Source: CAYLKK01 sp964412505
GTDB lineage: Bacteria; Pseudomonadota; Alphaproteobacteria; UBA3830; CAYLKK01
NCBI GenBank assembly: GCA_964412505.1
Contig: CAYPOM010000005.1
Location: 1-64,000 of the forward strand
DNA length: 64,000 nucleotides
Reading direction: 5' to 3'
Positions 19,091-27,659 of the stretch are shown one piece after another; the stretch's first letter is position 1, and the number at the start of each line of letters is the position of its first letter. Under the pieces are notes generated by a model. It was given only the letters and a program-made list of their open reading frames with translations. It was not told the DNA's origin and searched no databases. Position numbers and translations under genes: made by a program.

Positions 19091-19795
19091 ATGGAAATTG
19101 CAGATTATGGTATAATTGTTTCCTCAGAATCGTCATGTGAAAATGGTTATGTTCTGGTTTTATTTTCTCAAAATTATGGCAAAATATCTGGTTATTTCAA
19201 AAGAACAGACTACACTATCCCACAAATAGGAGATCTTTGCTATTTTCGAATACAAAAACGGCTTAGCTCTCAACTTGGACAAATTCATATTGAATTGATT
19301 AAATCGACCAATCATGCGTTTAGATCAGCGAATAAAACAAGATTGCTTACAATAAAATCGATTTGCGAAATAATCAACATGTATATTTACTGTGAAGATA
19401 AGTACGAAGACCTTTATTTAGAGACAGTAAACTGCATAGAGAACATATGCGACTTAAAAAGATATGCGTTATGGGAATTAATTGTATTGCAAAACTTAGG
19501 ATACGGTCTTGATCTTGCTAAATGTTGCATAACTAGCCAAACAGATGGGCTTACATATATTTCTCCAAAAACAGGGAAAGCTGTAGTTCAAAAAATAGGA
19601 GAGAGATATAAAGATAAGCTATTTATAATTCCTCATTTTTGGTTAAACGAATCTAACACAGTTATAAAAGATATTATAGAGTCCTTAAAAATAACAGGAT
19701 ATTTTTTAGGTAAATTAAACGAACATATAGGTTTTAATAAGCCTCTTATTTTTAGATCAATGCTATTGGATTGTGTCGAAAGATCGCAAATGTAA
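19091..19795 (+). CDS. recO: DNA repair protein RecO
   Basis: RecO helps load RecA at SSB-coated gaps in the RecFOR pathway. The 234-residue product has the N-terminal OB-fold start EIADYGIIVSSESSCENGYV, where alphaproteobacterial RecO proteins read MEWRDEGIVL-like, followed by the helical domain (LWELIVLQNLGYGLDLAKC). Cysteines of the helical part lie in the usual zone (LAKCCITSQTDGLTYISP). In many relatives recO follows era; here era is at 54 kb and recO is coupled to the SurA-like gene instead. The family match is good but divergent. Confidence 0.85.
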   Translation: MEIADYGIIVSSESSCENGYVLVLFSQNYGKISGYFKRTDYTIPQIGDLCYFRIQKRLSSQLGQIHIELIKSTNHAFRSANKTRLLTIKSICEIINMYIYCEDKYEDLYLETVNCIENICDLKRYALWELIVLQNLGYGLDLAKCCITSQTDGLTYISPKTGKAVVQKIGERYKDKLFIIPHFWLNESNTVIKDIIESLKITGYFLGKLNEHIGFNKPLIFRSMLLDCVERSQM

Positions 19796-19942
19796 CATAA
19801 ATAGTCGTAATAAACCATGATTTAGCTTATCTTAGAAACAGAACTTTGCAGTAATAATACTAATTATGATTAAAATCTAGCTTATCACAATTTGCTTTAA
19901 TAATGTTATTTTATTTACTTTTTCTATATTTATGGGATCAAA

Positions 19943-20640
19943 ATGACAAAGAGTAAGTTGTTAGTAACTGGTGTAGTTGTTTTTAGAATGTTTTATAGTG
20001 CCGAATGTATGAAGTATGGTCTTGCAGGTGCGAATGTTCAGATGATTCGGTCCCATCATAAAAATGTACATTATGATGTACTACCTGATAGTAAATCTAT
20101 ATGTAAAGGTATATATTCTGAGTATATGTACATTCCTTTAAGTCTAATTAACATTTCAAATGAACGCAAAATTCAAGAATATTGGCTATTGGATGATTCT
20201 GTGTCATATTTATTTCATTTAGAAGCTTCAGCATTTTTACTTAATTCAGAAGTAGAAAAAGCCTACAAAAGAAATCATATCCTATGCGATCTGCCACTTT
20301 CTGGCAATGTTAATAAGCTAATATCAAGGTCGGCCTATCTTCTAGGAATTATAAATGATAGCCAGGCATTTTGGAATGTTTCGATATCTGGGCTTCAATA
20401 TGCTTTTAGTGATGGAACTGTATACGTAAAAACCAAAGGAGTATATAGATATGGCGACTTATTAAGAGAGCTCGTTCATACATATAAAGAAAATATTCAA
20501 GATGTAAATTATAGAAAAGTAATGTATCATGCTATAGAAAACTTGAATAAGGGGGGGAGATTAATTGGCTTGGAAATGGCTGTTTCCGTTGGTATACATC
20601 ATTAGAATCACTAATACTTCCTAATAGTTTGAAAAAAATC
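19943..20640 (+). pseudogene. Deleted paralogue of the LRR protein gene
   Basis: The first 200 or so codons are a close paralogue of the N-terminal part of the 954-residue LRR protein (shared YDVLPDSKS, EYMYIPLSLINISNER, YVKTKGVYRYGDLLRE). After AIENLNK the frame runs through a G7 run (about 20550-20556) and ends at 20605, while the DNA from about 20569 to 20640 aligns in another frame with the second LRR block of the paralogue (LGNGCFRWYTSLESLILP). An internal deletion of most of the gene plus a frame change therefore explains the remnant. A short secreted protein could still be made. Confidence 0.85.
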
Positions 20641-20709
20641 AACTTATTTACGAACAAAAGATAGCAAAGGCTAAATTATTCATGGAAATAACAAAATATC
20701 TCAACATAC

Positions 20710-20738
20710 TTAAACTTATACAGACATAAATTTATAAT
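20710..20738 (+). promoter_or_regulatory. Candidate sigma-70 promoter of the nucleoside hydrolase gene
   Basis: TTAAAC at 20710-20715 and a perfect TATAAT at 20733-20738 are separated by 17 nt. The transcript would start near 20745, just downstream of the in-frame ATG at 20743 and upstream of the TTG at 20800. This is a reason to prefer the later start codon. Confidence 0.5.
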
Positions 20739-20799
20739 ATACTTGCTTTTCAGAAGAAGATGCAACATAATTGTAAATGTATCATGCGAAGAGATTAGA

Positions 20800-21726
20800 T
20801 TGATAGACTTGATAATAGACTGTGACCCAGGCCAAGATGATGCAATAGCAATTTTGTTAGCATTAGCAAATAAAAATTTTAATATCTTAGGAATAACAAC
20901 AGTAGCTGGAAATGTAACAGCACAACAGACATTTCTAAATGCAAAAAAAATGTGCATATGCGCAAATAGATCTGAAGTACAAGTTTACAAAGGTGCGGAG
21001 AAACCTATAAAAAAAGAACTAAAAACCGCAGAACATATTCATGGAGAAAATGGCCTTTCTTGTGATATATTAGTTGAGGATGATTCTGAATTGAAACCTG
21101 ATGCGATTCAATTTATTATAGAAACGTTAGAAAAATCAGATAGAAAGGTTACCATAGCAGCTACAGCGGCACTAACAAATTTAGCTTTAGCATTTAATAA
21201 AGCCCCACATATAAAAGAAAAAATTGACCAAATTGTTATTATGGGAGGTTCGACAGAAGGAGGAAATATTACAAAATATGCCGAATTTAATTTTTTTACA
21301 GATCCACATGCCGCAGATGTAGTATTTAAAAGTGGTGTTAGAATTGTCATGATTGGACTTAACATTACACATCAAGTCGTGTTTTCAGAGGCAGAAATAA
21401 CTAAAGTAAAGCATATTAATAACTTTGTTACAAGCCAAGCTGTAAAAATATTAGAAGATCTGCTAATCACAAACAGAGACGTTTATGGACATAAAGGAGG
21501 GATTGTACATGATGCGTGTGTAATTGCATATTTATCGGATCCCAATATTTTTTCTTCGAAAGAAGCATATGTTTGTATAGAAACAAAAAACCAAGAAAAT
21601 ATTGGCCAATCTTATGTGGATTATTCTTCAAATATCACCAACTCTTTAGTATGTATTGGTGTAGATATAGAAAGAATATTTAGCTTGTTCTTAAAATTAT
21701 TTTCGAATTACAACGCTAACAATTAA
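20800..21726 (+). CDS. Inosine-uridine-type nucleoside hydrolase
   Basis: A 308-residue enzyme of the IU-nucleoside hydrolase family that splits ribonucleosides into base and ribose. The family signature is seen as IIDCDPGQDDAIAILLA at the very start, with the calcium-binding aspartates, then TVAGNVTAQQTFLNAKK, and a later GGIVHDACVIAYL that carries the fourth metal ligand. I place the start at the TTG (20800) because the family begins almost directly with this motif, the length then matches relatives, and the candidate promoter lies downstream of the upstream ATG. It may salvage host nucleosides; it fits the tlc-type nucleotide uptake elsewhere in the window. Confidence 0.9.
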   Translation: MIDLIIDCDPGQDDAIAILLALANKNFNILGITTVAGNVTAQQTFLNAKKMCICANRSEVQVYKGAEKPIKKELKTAEHIHGENGLSCDILVEDDSELKPDAIQFIIETLEKSDRKVTIAATAALTNLALAFNKAPHIKEKIDQIVIMGGSTEGGNITKYAEFNFFTDPHAADVVFKSGVRIVMIGLNITHQVVFSEAEITKVKHINNFVTSQAVKILEDLLITNRDVYGHKGGIVHDACVIAYLSDPNIFSSKEAYVCIETKNQENIGQSYVDYSSNITNSLVCIGVDIERIFSLFLKLFSNYNANN

Positions 21727-21818
21727 TATCATAATATAAAACAAAAACTTTAAACTTTTCATGAAACTAATACTTAACTTAATAGTTATAAAATTTAGTT
21801 CTAATTCGGAGAAAAGTT

Positions 21819-22385
21819 TTGAATAATAGAAATCGTGGTGGTGTAATGATCGAGTCTGTCGTAGTAATCCCACTAGTGTTTTTGCTAATTTTAGGATTAT
21901 TCGAAGTCAATAGAATTCGATCTACACAAAGAATTTTAGACTCACTCTCAATCAATGTAGCTACAGAAATAGCGGCATATCCTATCGACAAGGATAGAAT
22001 AAATAGCATAATCAAAAGACATCTAAACTCATCACACATGAATATAATAATAGGTTTTCAATCTACAGATGACCTAAAATACTATATCGACTTCTACACA
22101 AATAATTATATTGATAATTATTCTACTCCTAAATATGAAAACGACAGACCGAATGGCGATATTCAAAAAGATGATGGCAAAGATGTTTTAGATAATGAAG
22201 AGAACAATTCGAACAGCGAAAAAAATGACAACACGAATGAATACAATATAGAAAGAGGAAACGATATCGTCGTTACATTCTGCTATAAATTTAAATTCCT
22301 GTGTGCATTAACCTGTGCAGCATTCACAGGATCGACAAATAAACCATTATATTTATATAGTAGAAGCAGGACAAAACGATTGTAG
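21819..22385 (+). CDS. TadE-like pseudopilin-type protein
   Basis: A 188-residue protein whose N-terminus matches TadE/TadG: a short basic leader, GGVMIESVVVIPLVFLLIL with the conserved glutamate before the hydrophobic helix, then LGLFEVNRI. The middle is acidic and asparagine-rich (KDDGKDVLDNEENNSNSEKN), which is unusual. The start is a TTG with GGAGA 6 nt upstream. No other tad gene is in the window, so it is either part of a dispersed system or a reused envelope protein. It converges on the coiled-coil gene 12 nt away. Confidence 0.7.
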   Translation: MNNRNRGGVMIESVVVIPLVFLLILGLFEVNRIRSTQRILDSLSINVATEIAAYPIDKDRINSIIKRHLNSSHMNIIIGFQSTDDLKYYIDFYTNNYIDNYSTPKYENDRPNGDIQKDDGKDVLDNEENNSNSEKNDNTNEYNIERGNDIVVTFCYKFKFLCALTCAAFTGSTNKPLYLYSRSRTKRL

Positions 22386-22397
22386 AATAACTACTAT

Positions 22398-22880
22398 TTA
22401 CTGTTTTTCATACTCATCGAGTCTTTTCTTTAAATCAGCAAGCGCATCTCGGATCTCACATGACAATTTCGAATTTTCTCTCAGCAGCCTTGTATTTTCG
22501 CGTATCAATCTATTATTCTCCGAAATCAAATCATTATTTTGTTTCGAAACATTCACATTATTCTCTACATTTTTTTTGAGCTTATTGGTCGTATTTCGAA
22601 CAGGTTTATTCTTTGCGTTATTTATTGAACTATACTGTTTCACTTCATATAACCTATCTTCAGCTAAGTATGTTTTACAAGTTTTAGGAGCGCTATCAGA
22701 TACACGTTTACCACTAAAAGAATTACTTACACTATTCTTTGCATTTCTATGTTTTGAATCGCTTTTCTTAGAATCTATAGACCGATAAGAATCATTATCT
22801 AAATCATAAAAAAATACTTTTCCATGACAACTAAAAAGTATACATACAACTACCAAACAAGAAAAATATTTTTTTTTCAT
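22398..22880 (-). CDS. Exported coiled-coil protein, unknown
   Basis: A 160-residue protein with an N-terminal signal (MKKKYFSCLVVVCILFSCHG), a polar basic middle, and a C-terminal leucine heptad stretch (NNDLISENNRLIRENTRLL, then SKLSCEIRDALADLKKRL) that predicts a coiled coil. The cysteine in LFSCHG could be a lipid attachment site, but the lipobox is poor. Its ATG overlaps the zeta stop codon (TAATG) and its ribosome binding site (GGAG) lies inside the zeta gene, so the two are translationally coupled. No family recognised. Confidence 0.65.
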   Translation of the reverse strand: MKKKYFSCLVVVCILFSCHGKVFFYDLDNDSYRSIDSKKSDSKHRNAKNSVSNSFSGKRVSDSAPKTCKTYLAEDRLYEVKQYSSINNAKNKPVRNTTNKLKKNVENNVNVSKQNNDLISENNRLIRENTRLLRENSKLSCEIRDALADLKKRLDEYEKQ

Positions 22881-23236
22881 TAAGAATCTCCATGATCAAG
22901 TATTTTCTTTGGTAAAGAACGCTTTACCTTATTCATATTGAGACGATTTTCAATTTTCTGTATTTTTTTGTATATATCAGACGATAAACAATCTACTCCG
23001 GCCTTCCAAAAATCTGATTTTATTTTAGAGACAAGCATGAAATCATTCGGAAAAAATATATAATGTTTAACAATTGACTTTACATATCGAGTCTTTGCCT
23101 CTATATCTAAATTCATTTTACTAGCAGCCCATTTCCCTAAAATTTTATTACGCATCACTATTGTCACAAAACGATCCTGTAACTTGCCAGCGATACGCTT
23201 TTCAAACAAAAATCTAGACGGAGAGAACATTGCCAT
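22880..23236 (-). CDS. F1-ATPase inhibitor zeta subunit (DUF1476)
   Basis: A 118-residue protein of the alphaproteobacterial zeta family (DUF1476), which blocks reverse ATP hydrolysis by F1. The family pattern is visible: FEKRIAGKLQDRF at the start, RNKILGKWAASKMNL in the centre, VKSIVKHYIFFPNDFMLVSK and KIKSDFWKAGVDCLSSDIYK, with the terminal helix KIQKIENRL. The C-terminus runs about 15 residues past the usual end. Its presence supports the alphaproteobacterial origin of the window. The Fo genes are at 57-59 kb; F1 genes are not in the window. Probably cotranscribed with the coiled-coil gene. Confidence 0.85.
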   Translation of the reverse strand: MAMFSPSRFLFEKRIAGKLQDRFVTIVMRNKILGKWAASKMNLDIEAKTRYVKSIVKHYIFFPNDFMLVSKIKSDFWKAGVDCLSSDIYKKIQKIENRLNMNKVKRSLPKKILDHGDS

Positions 23237-23366
23237 ATTTCACCTAAACTTACTATCTACAGTTTATGATAAATATGACAAATAATCCAGCTGAATTTAT
23301 TACAATGGAACAAATATTATGCATTTAAATGTATAAGCAATCTGCTCATCATCATGTGTTTAATTT

Positions 23367-23669
23367 ATTTAACATGCATTTCCAACTTACTATGTATAAA
23401 ATATCATTACAATTGTAAAAATAATCCACAGCATTTTATCGTGTTCATATTTTTTTTATCAACAATAACGAAATATTACTTGCTTTCAGAAAATATCGCT
23501 AAATCGAACAGATACAGACTGCATAAAAAATAAGCAAATCGTACAAAAGTACTGGAAACACAACGACAAACACTCTTTGACCATATATTTTCCACAAACT
23601 TTTCCACAGCAATTGTGGAACACACTCAAAGCTAGTGCTTTTGAGCTACTTTAATAGCTCTTGTTATTT
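23367..23669 (+). repeat. 303-bp direct repeat, copy A
   Basis: This block recurs at 23980-24282 with a constant offset of 613. By eye I count about eight mismatches, and roughly 200 bp in the middle are identical. Its last 38 nt correspond to the 3' end of dsbD read on the minus strand (ITRAIKVAQKH then stop), although dsbD itself ends in copy B, so copy A is the derived one. The block carries several DnaA-box-like 9-mers. Confidence 0.93.
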
Positions 23670-23698
23670 AGCTTAATGATCATGTGTTGATAATTTAT

Positions 23699-23980
23699 TT
23701 ATACTGAGCCCCGGATTTAAGGCCACGGTTATCGATCGTTTTTTGTGTGATATTATTGAGTTGATTAGAGGTTTAAGTATGGGAATGATGTGAAAAAACA
23801 TATACAACAGTTTGTTTATTTTTATAATTTTAAGAGATTACATCAAAATTTAAATTACAATACTCATAATAATGTGTATAATAAAATCGTGGATGGACAC
23901 AGCTTCATCTACGCGAAAGTTGAGAAAAAACGATCGCAAAAATAATACATAAATGGTCCGACTTCCGGGGCTCAATATAA
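23699..23980 (+). mobile_element. IS481-like element relic with terminal inverted repeats
   Basis: Imperfect 16-bp inverted repeats bound this relic: TTATACTGAGCCCCGG at 23699-23714 and its complement CCGGGGCTCAATATAA at 23965-23980 (15 of 16 match). Both ends also share GATCGTTTTTT further in. Only about 280 bp remain, including the C-terminal piece of a transposase. It sits exactly between the two 303-bp direct repeats. Confidence 0.75.
23769..23945 (+). pseudogene. C-terminal fragment of an integrase-type transposase
   Basis: An open stretch of 58 codons without its own start reads as the tail of an rve-type transposase: HIQQFVYFYNFKRLHQNLNY is the usual YVxxYNxxRxHxxLxY pattern near the end of IS481/IS3-type enzymes. 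It ends at a TAA at 23943. The catalytic DDE part is missing. Confidence 0.75.
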
Positions 23981-24282
23981 TTTAACATGCATTTCCAGCT
24001 TACTATGTATAAAATATCATTACAATTGTATAAATAATCCACAGAACTTTATCGTGTTCATATTTTTTTTATCAACAATAACGAAATATTACTTGCTTTC
24101 AGAAAATATCGCTAAATCGAACAGATACAGACTGCATAAAAAATAAGCAAATCGTACAAAAGTACTGGAAACACAACGACAAACACTCTTTGACCATATA
24201 TTTTCCACAAACTTTTCCACAGCAATTGTGGAACACACTCAAAGCTAGTGTTTTTGTGCTTCTTTAATAGCTTTTGTTATTT
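23980..24282 (+). repeat. 303-bp direct repeat, copy B
   Basis: Second copy of the block at 23367-23669. It is contiguous with the intact dsbD gene and includes the last 38 nt of that gene's coding sequence (24245-24282, minus strand), so it is probably the original. Half of the mismatches between copies lie in this short coding part, while the non-coding part with the DnaA-like 9-mers is almost unchanged. Confidence 0.93.
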
Positions 24283-25795
24283 CTGCTAATGTAGGAATAG
24301 TTGACAAATGTATTCCTTTTTTACAACCTGGGCCAAAAATTACATTAAATGGGATACCGCTTTGATTATGAGATATTAAAAAATCTCTAATATGTTCATC
24401 TGGATAAGTAATATCCCCCTCCATTAATATAACATTATTTTCTTTTATTAAATTTTTAAAAGATGGAGTTCTTAACATAAATGCCTTGTTATATTGACAT
24501 GTCATACACCAATCGGCTGTTATATTTACAAATACAACTTTTCCAGATTTGATATATTCCTCAATTTTTTCTGTACTAAACTTCTCCCAATTCTCTGCCA
24601 TTACAGTGTTTTTTACAGACTGCTTACTATCAAATTTTGATGCAAAAAATGGAATAAAAAGAATGAGAATAGCAGATAAAATAAATGGAACTTTGAATTT
24701 ACCAGCAGATACAAACACAATGCTATACAAAACTGTTAACAGGAATAAAAAATATAAATTCAAATGATTTGATAATAGCCAAAATAGCCACAGGAAAGCA
24801 GCACATATTCCAAGATTTAGTACTCCTTTAAACCTGTTCATCCATAATCCTGGCTTAATAAAGCTCGGAATATCTATAAAGTTTATAACCAAATAAGGCA
24901 ATCCAAAACCTACAGCAATTGCACTAAATACACAAATAGTTTCATACCATGTCCCATTAATCGCAAACGTCGCAGCAGTCCCCAAAAATGGTGCAGTACA
25001 AGGAATAGCCAACACAGTAGATAAAACACCTGCAGAAAATTCTCTTATAAAAATCGAATGCCCAATCTTTTGTCCTTCCGAGTAAATGTTAAATTGAACT
25101 CTTCCATATGCAAATAGCGTAAATATAAATACTAGTAAAGCTACAGAATTTAGAAAATAAGCATTCTGAAAATGCATACCCCAACCTACCGCTGTCCCTA
25201 GGTATTTTAATATAATAACTATGATAGACAACACAATAAAGCATGTGAAAATCCCAGCAAAAGTATACAAGTTTGTATGTTTTACATTATTAGTATGTTT
25301 CGCTCCTAATGATCTAAGTTTTATCATCAATACTGGCAATACACATGGCATACAATTTAAAATTAAGCCACCTACTATTGCACAAAATATTATATATAGA
25401 AATGAAAATTGAGTATTGTTATCAATTTCTTTTAATAAATCATCTATATTTAGATGTATATTCTTTGTAAGGAATACACAGATATCAGAACATGCAGCAA
25501 TATCAGCGACAAGATCGACGTCAGAATGTTCTTTTGAAACTACGACATCGACTTCATAAGATGATTCATCAACTTTCGAAATTTTATCAATATTTACAAA
25601 ACTATGACTATTTGATGTTATCTCAGGAGGCTTTGCCATCTTCCAATTTTCAGGAACAGATAATTGTAGACGACATCTAATATTAGAATCACCAATATCC
25701 TGAACTGTTGATATCGAAACTGCCACATGTTTGCTTTCAATAGAAAAAGCATTACTAGTTAATAAGAGGAACAATATGAAAAAAAATCTCAGCAT
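24245..25795 (-). CDS. dsbD: Thiol:disulfide interchange protein DsbD/ScsB type
   Basis: This protein carries electrons from cytoplasmic thioredoxin across the inner membrane to periplasmic thiol proteins. The 516-residue product has a signal peptide, an N-terminal ScsB-type domain with a cysteine pair (ACSDICVF), a central CcdA-like membrane domain with the cysteine motif NCMPCVLPVLM and eight or so helices, and a C-terminal thioredoxin domain with DWCMTCQYN. The second membrane-domain cysteine lies in AIPCTAPFLG. It reads closer to ScsB than to E. coli DsbD. Its last 38 nt are part of a 303-bp repeat, which does not disturb the frame. Confidence 0.92.
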   Translation of the reverse strand: MLRFFFILFLLLTSNAFSIESKHVAVSISTVQDIGDSNIRCRLQLSVPENWKMAKPPEITSNSHSFVNIDKISKVDESSYEVDVVVSKEHSDVDLVADIAACSDICVFLTKNIHLNIDDLLKEIDNNTQFSFLYIIFCAIVGGLILNCMPCVLPVLMIKLRSLGAKHTNNVKHTNLYTFAGIFTCFIVLSIIVIILKYLGTAVGWGMHFQNAYFLNSVALLVFIFTLFAYGRVQFNIYSEGQKIGHSIFIREFSAGVLSTVLAIPCTAPFLGTAATFAINGTWYETICVFSAIAVGFGLPYLVINFIDIPSFIKPGLWMNRFKGVLNLGICAAFLWLFWLLSNHLNLYFLFLLTVLYSIVFVSAGKFKVPFILSAILILFIPFFASKFDSKQSVKNTVMAENWEKFSTEKIEEYIKSGKVVFVNITADWCMTCQYNKAFMLRTPSFKNLIKENNVILMEGDITYPDEHIRDFLISHNQSGIPFNVIFGPGCKKGIHLSTIPTLAEITKAIKEAQKH

Positions 25796-25856
25796 ATGAC
25801 AATCAGGATATCAACTTCGATACGATATCATGAAATAGCAAATAAATTGTTAAATG

Positions 25857-27650
25857 TCAATTTTTTCCCATTTTCAGTGCGTCGATAAAAGTTCCGTGAG
25901 GAATTCGAACATTACCTATTTCTCTCATTTTTTTCTTTCCTTCTTTTTGTTTATCAAGAAGCTTGCGTTTTCTTGTTATATCACCGCCATAGCACTTTGC
26001 TGTAACGTCTTTTCTCATTGCTGAAATAGTTTCTCTCGCAATAATTTTTCCTCCAACAGCTGCTTGTATAGGGATTTGGAAAAGATGCTTAGGAATAAGC
26101 TCTTTTAGACGTTCACAAATCTGTCTGCCTCTGTATTCTGCGTTGCTTCTGTGAACGATCATCGATAAAGCATCCACAATTTCTCCATTTACTAAAATTG
26201 TCAGCTTTACCAAATTTTCCGTTTTATATTCATCTACTTGATAATCGAAACTTGCATATCCGCGACTTACAGATTTCAACCTATCGTAAAAATCATATAC
26301 AATTTCATTTAATGGTAATAGGTATTCAACTAAAGCGCGATTCCCAACGTAAGTAAGATTTTTTTGTATCCCTCGTTTTTCTTCGCACAAAGCTAAAACG
26401 TTTCCTAAATAATCATCTGGAACCATAATACTAGCTAAAATCCAAGGTTCTTCTATAGACTTAATCCTTGTAGGATCAGGCATATCTGCTGGGTTATGTA
26501 AGTCTAGGACTTCCCCATTTTGTAGATGCAATCTATAGACGACACTAGGTGCTGTAGTTACTAGATCTAATCCATATTCACGCTCTAAACGAGCTTCGAT
26601 AACCTCTAGATGAAGTAAGCCTAAAAAGCCACATCTAAACCCAAATCCAAGAGCGACAGAAGTTTCTGGCTCGAATGAAAAACTAGCATCATTTAGTTGT
26701 AACTTTCCTAAACTATCTCGTAATTTTGGATAATCCGCAGCATCACATGGGAACAAGCTACAAAAAACAACCGGAATGCTTGGCTTAAAACCAGGTAGCG
26801 CTTCAGAAGCAGGCCTATTTTCCAAAGTGATAGTATCCCCTACCCTTGCATCTCCTACGCTTTTGATCCCAGCAATTATATAGCCTATTTCCCCTGCCGA
26901 AAGTTTATCTACAGTAGTAGGCTTTGGGCCAAAAACACCTACTTTTTCAACTGTATATACAGACTTGCTAGCCATAAGCTTAATTTTCATACCTGCAGAA
27001 ATGAATCCATCTTTTATGCGAACAAGAGTAACAACACCCATGTACGGATCATACCAACTATCGACAAGCAAAGCCTTCAATGGAGCATCTAAGTCGCCGG
27101 AAGGAGCTGGAATATCTCTGACTAGATGTTCCAAAATATCTGTAATTCCTACACCAGTTTTTGCAGATGCTTCAACCGCATCTGAGCAATCCAAACCTAT
27201 AACATCTTCGATTTGTTGTTTTACTCTTTCGCAATCAGATGCTGGCAAATCTACCTTATTTAGAACTATTACTATCGAGTGATCATTATCTATTGCCTTG
27301 TAAACGTTTGCCAAAGTTTGAGCTTCTACGCCTTGCGTTGAATCAACGACTAAAATGGACCCCTCACATGCAGATAAAGATCGACTAACTTCATAAGAAA
27401 AATCGACATGTCCTGGTGTATCCATTAAATTCAAAAAATATGTATTTCCATCTTTTGCTTTATATTCTAAGCGAACTGTTTGAGCTTTAATCGTAATACC
27501 TCGTTCTTGCTCAATATCCATAGAATCCAACAGCTGTTCCTTAAACTCTCGCTGAGAAATAGCGTTGCATGCTAACATTAATCTATCTGCAAGCGAAGAT
27601 TTTCCATGATCTATATGTGCTATAATAGCAAAATTTCTAATATTTTTCAT
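25857..27650 (-). CDS. lepA: Elongation factor 4 (LepA)
   Basis: LepA is a translational GTPase that acts on stalled or initiating ribosomes. The 597-residue product has G1 AHIDHGKSSLADRL, G3 DTPGHVDFSYEV and G4 NKVDLP, the LepA-specific elements LYVG-like NLTYVGNRALVEYLLPL and RGYASFDYQ, and a C-terminal domain ending KKMREIGNVRIPHGTF. I chose the ATG at 27650; a TTG three codons upstream is unlikely. It follows proS with a 9-nt gap and the two are probably one transcript. Confidence 0.97.
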   Translation of the reverse strand: MKNIRNFAIIAHIDHGKSSLADRLMLACNAISQREFKEQLLDSMDIEQERGITIKAQTVRLEYKAKDGNTYFLNLMDTPGHVDFSYEVSRSLSACEGSILVVDSTQGVEAQTLANVYKAIDNDHSIVIVLNKVDLPASDCERVKQQIEDVIGLDCSDAVEASAKTGVGITDILEHLVRDIPAPSGDLDAPLKALLVDSWYDPYMGVVTLVRIKDGFISAGMKIKLMASKSVYTVEKVGVFGPKPTTVDKLSAGEIGYIIAGIKSVGDARVGDTITLENRPASEALPGFKPSIPVVFCSLFPCDAADYPKLRDSLGKLQLNDASFSFEPETSVALGFGFRCGFLGLLHLEVIEARLEREYGLDLVTTAPSVVYRLHLQNGEVLDLHNPADMPDPTRIKSIEEPWILASIMVPDDYLGNVLALCEEKRGIQKNLTYVGNRALVEYLLPLNEIVYDFYDRLKSVSRGYASFDYQVDEYKTENLVKLTILVNGEIVDALSMIVHRSNAEYRGRQICERLKELIPKHLFQIPIQAAVGGKIIARETISAMRKDVTAKCYGGDITRKRKLLDKQKEGKKKMREIGNVRIPHGTFIDALKMGKN

Positions 27651-27659
27651 AATCAACAA

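Larger units (their letters stand above)
23422..24235. promoter_or_regulatory. Cluster of DnaA-box-like 9-mers (candidate origin or DnaA-binding locus)
   Basis: Against TTATCCACA, each 303-bp copy holds TAATCCACA (23422, 24035), TTATCAACA (23456, 24069), TTTTCCACA twice (23588 and 23600; 24201 and 24213) and TGTGGAACA on the reverse (23614, 24227). One more, TGTTGATAA (reverse of TTATCAACA), lies at 23685 between the copies. Most differ from the consensus at one position. The region is intergenic and AT-rich. This could be the chromosomal origin, but no dnaA or hemE lies nearby and the 9-mers are partly favoured by base composition. Confidence 0.45.

Noticed and set aside
22315..22788. Plus-strand frame of 157 codons overlapping the TadE-like and coiled-coil genes
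   Set aside because: Its serine/phenylalanine-rich sequence is the complement of the coiled-coil gene, which has a signal peptide and a coupled start.
23699..23980. The inverted-repeat element as a MITE
   Set aside because: It contains the C-terminal coding piece of an integrase-type transposase, so a deleted IS fits better.
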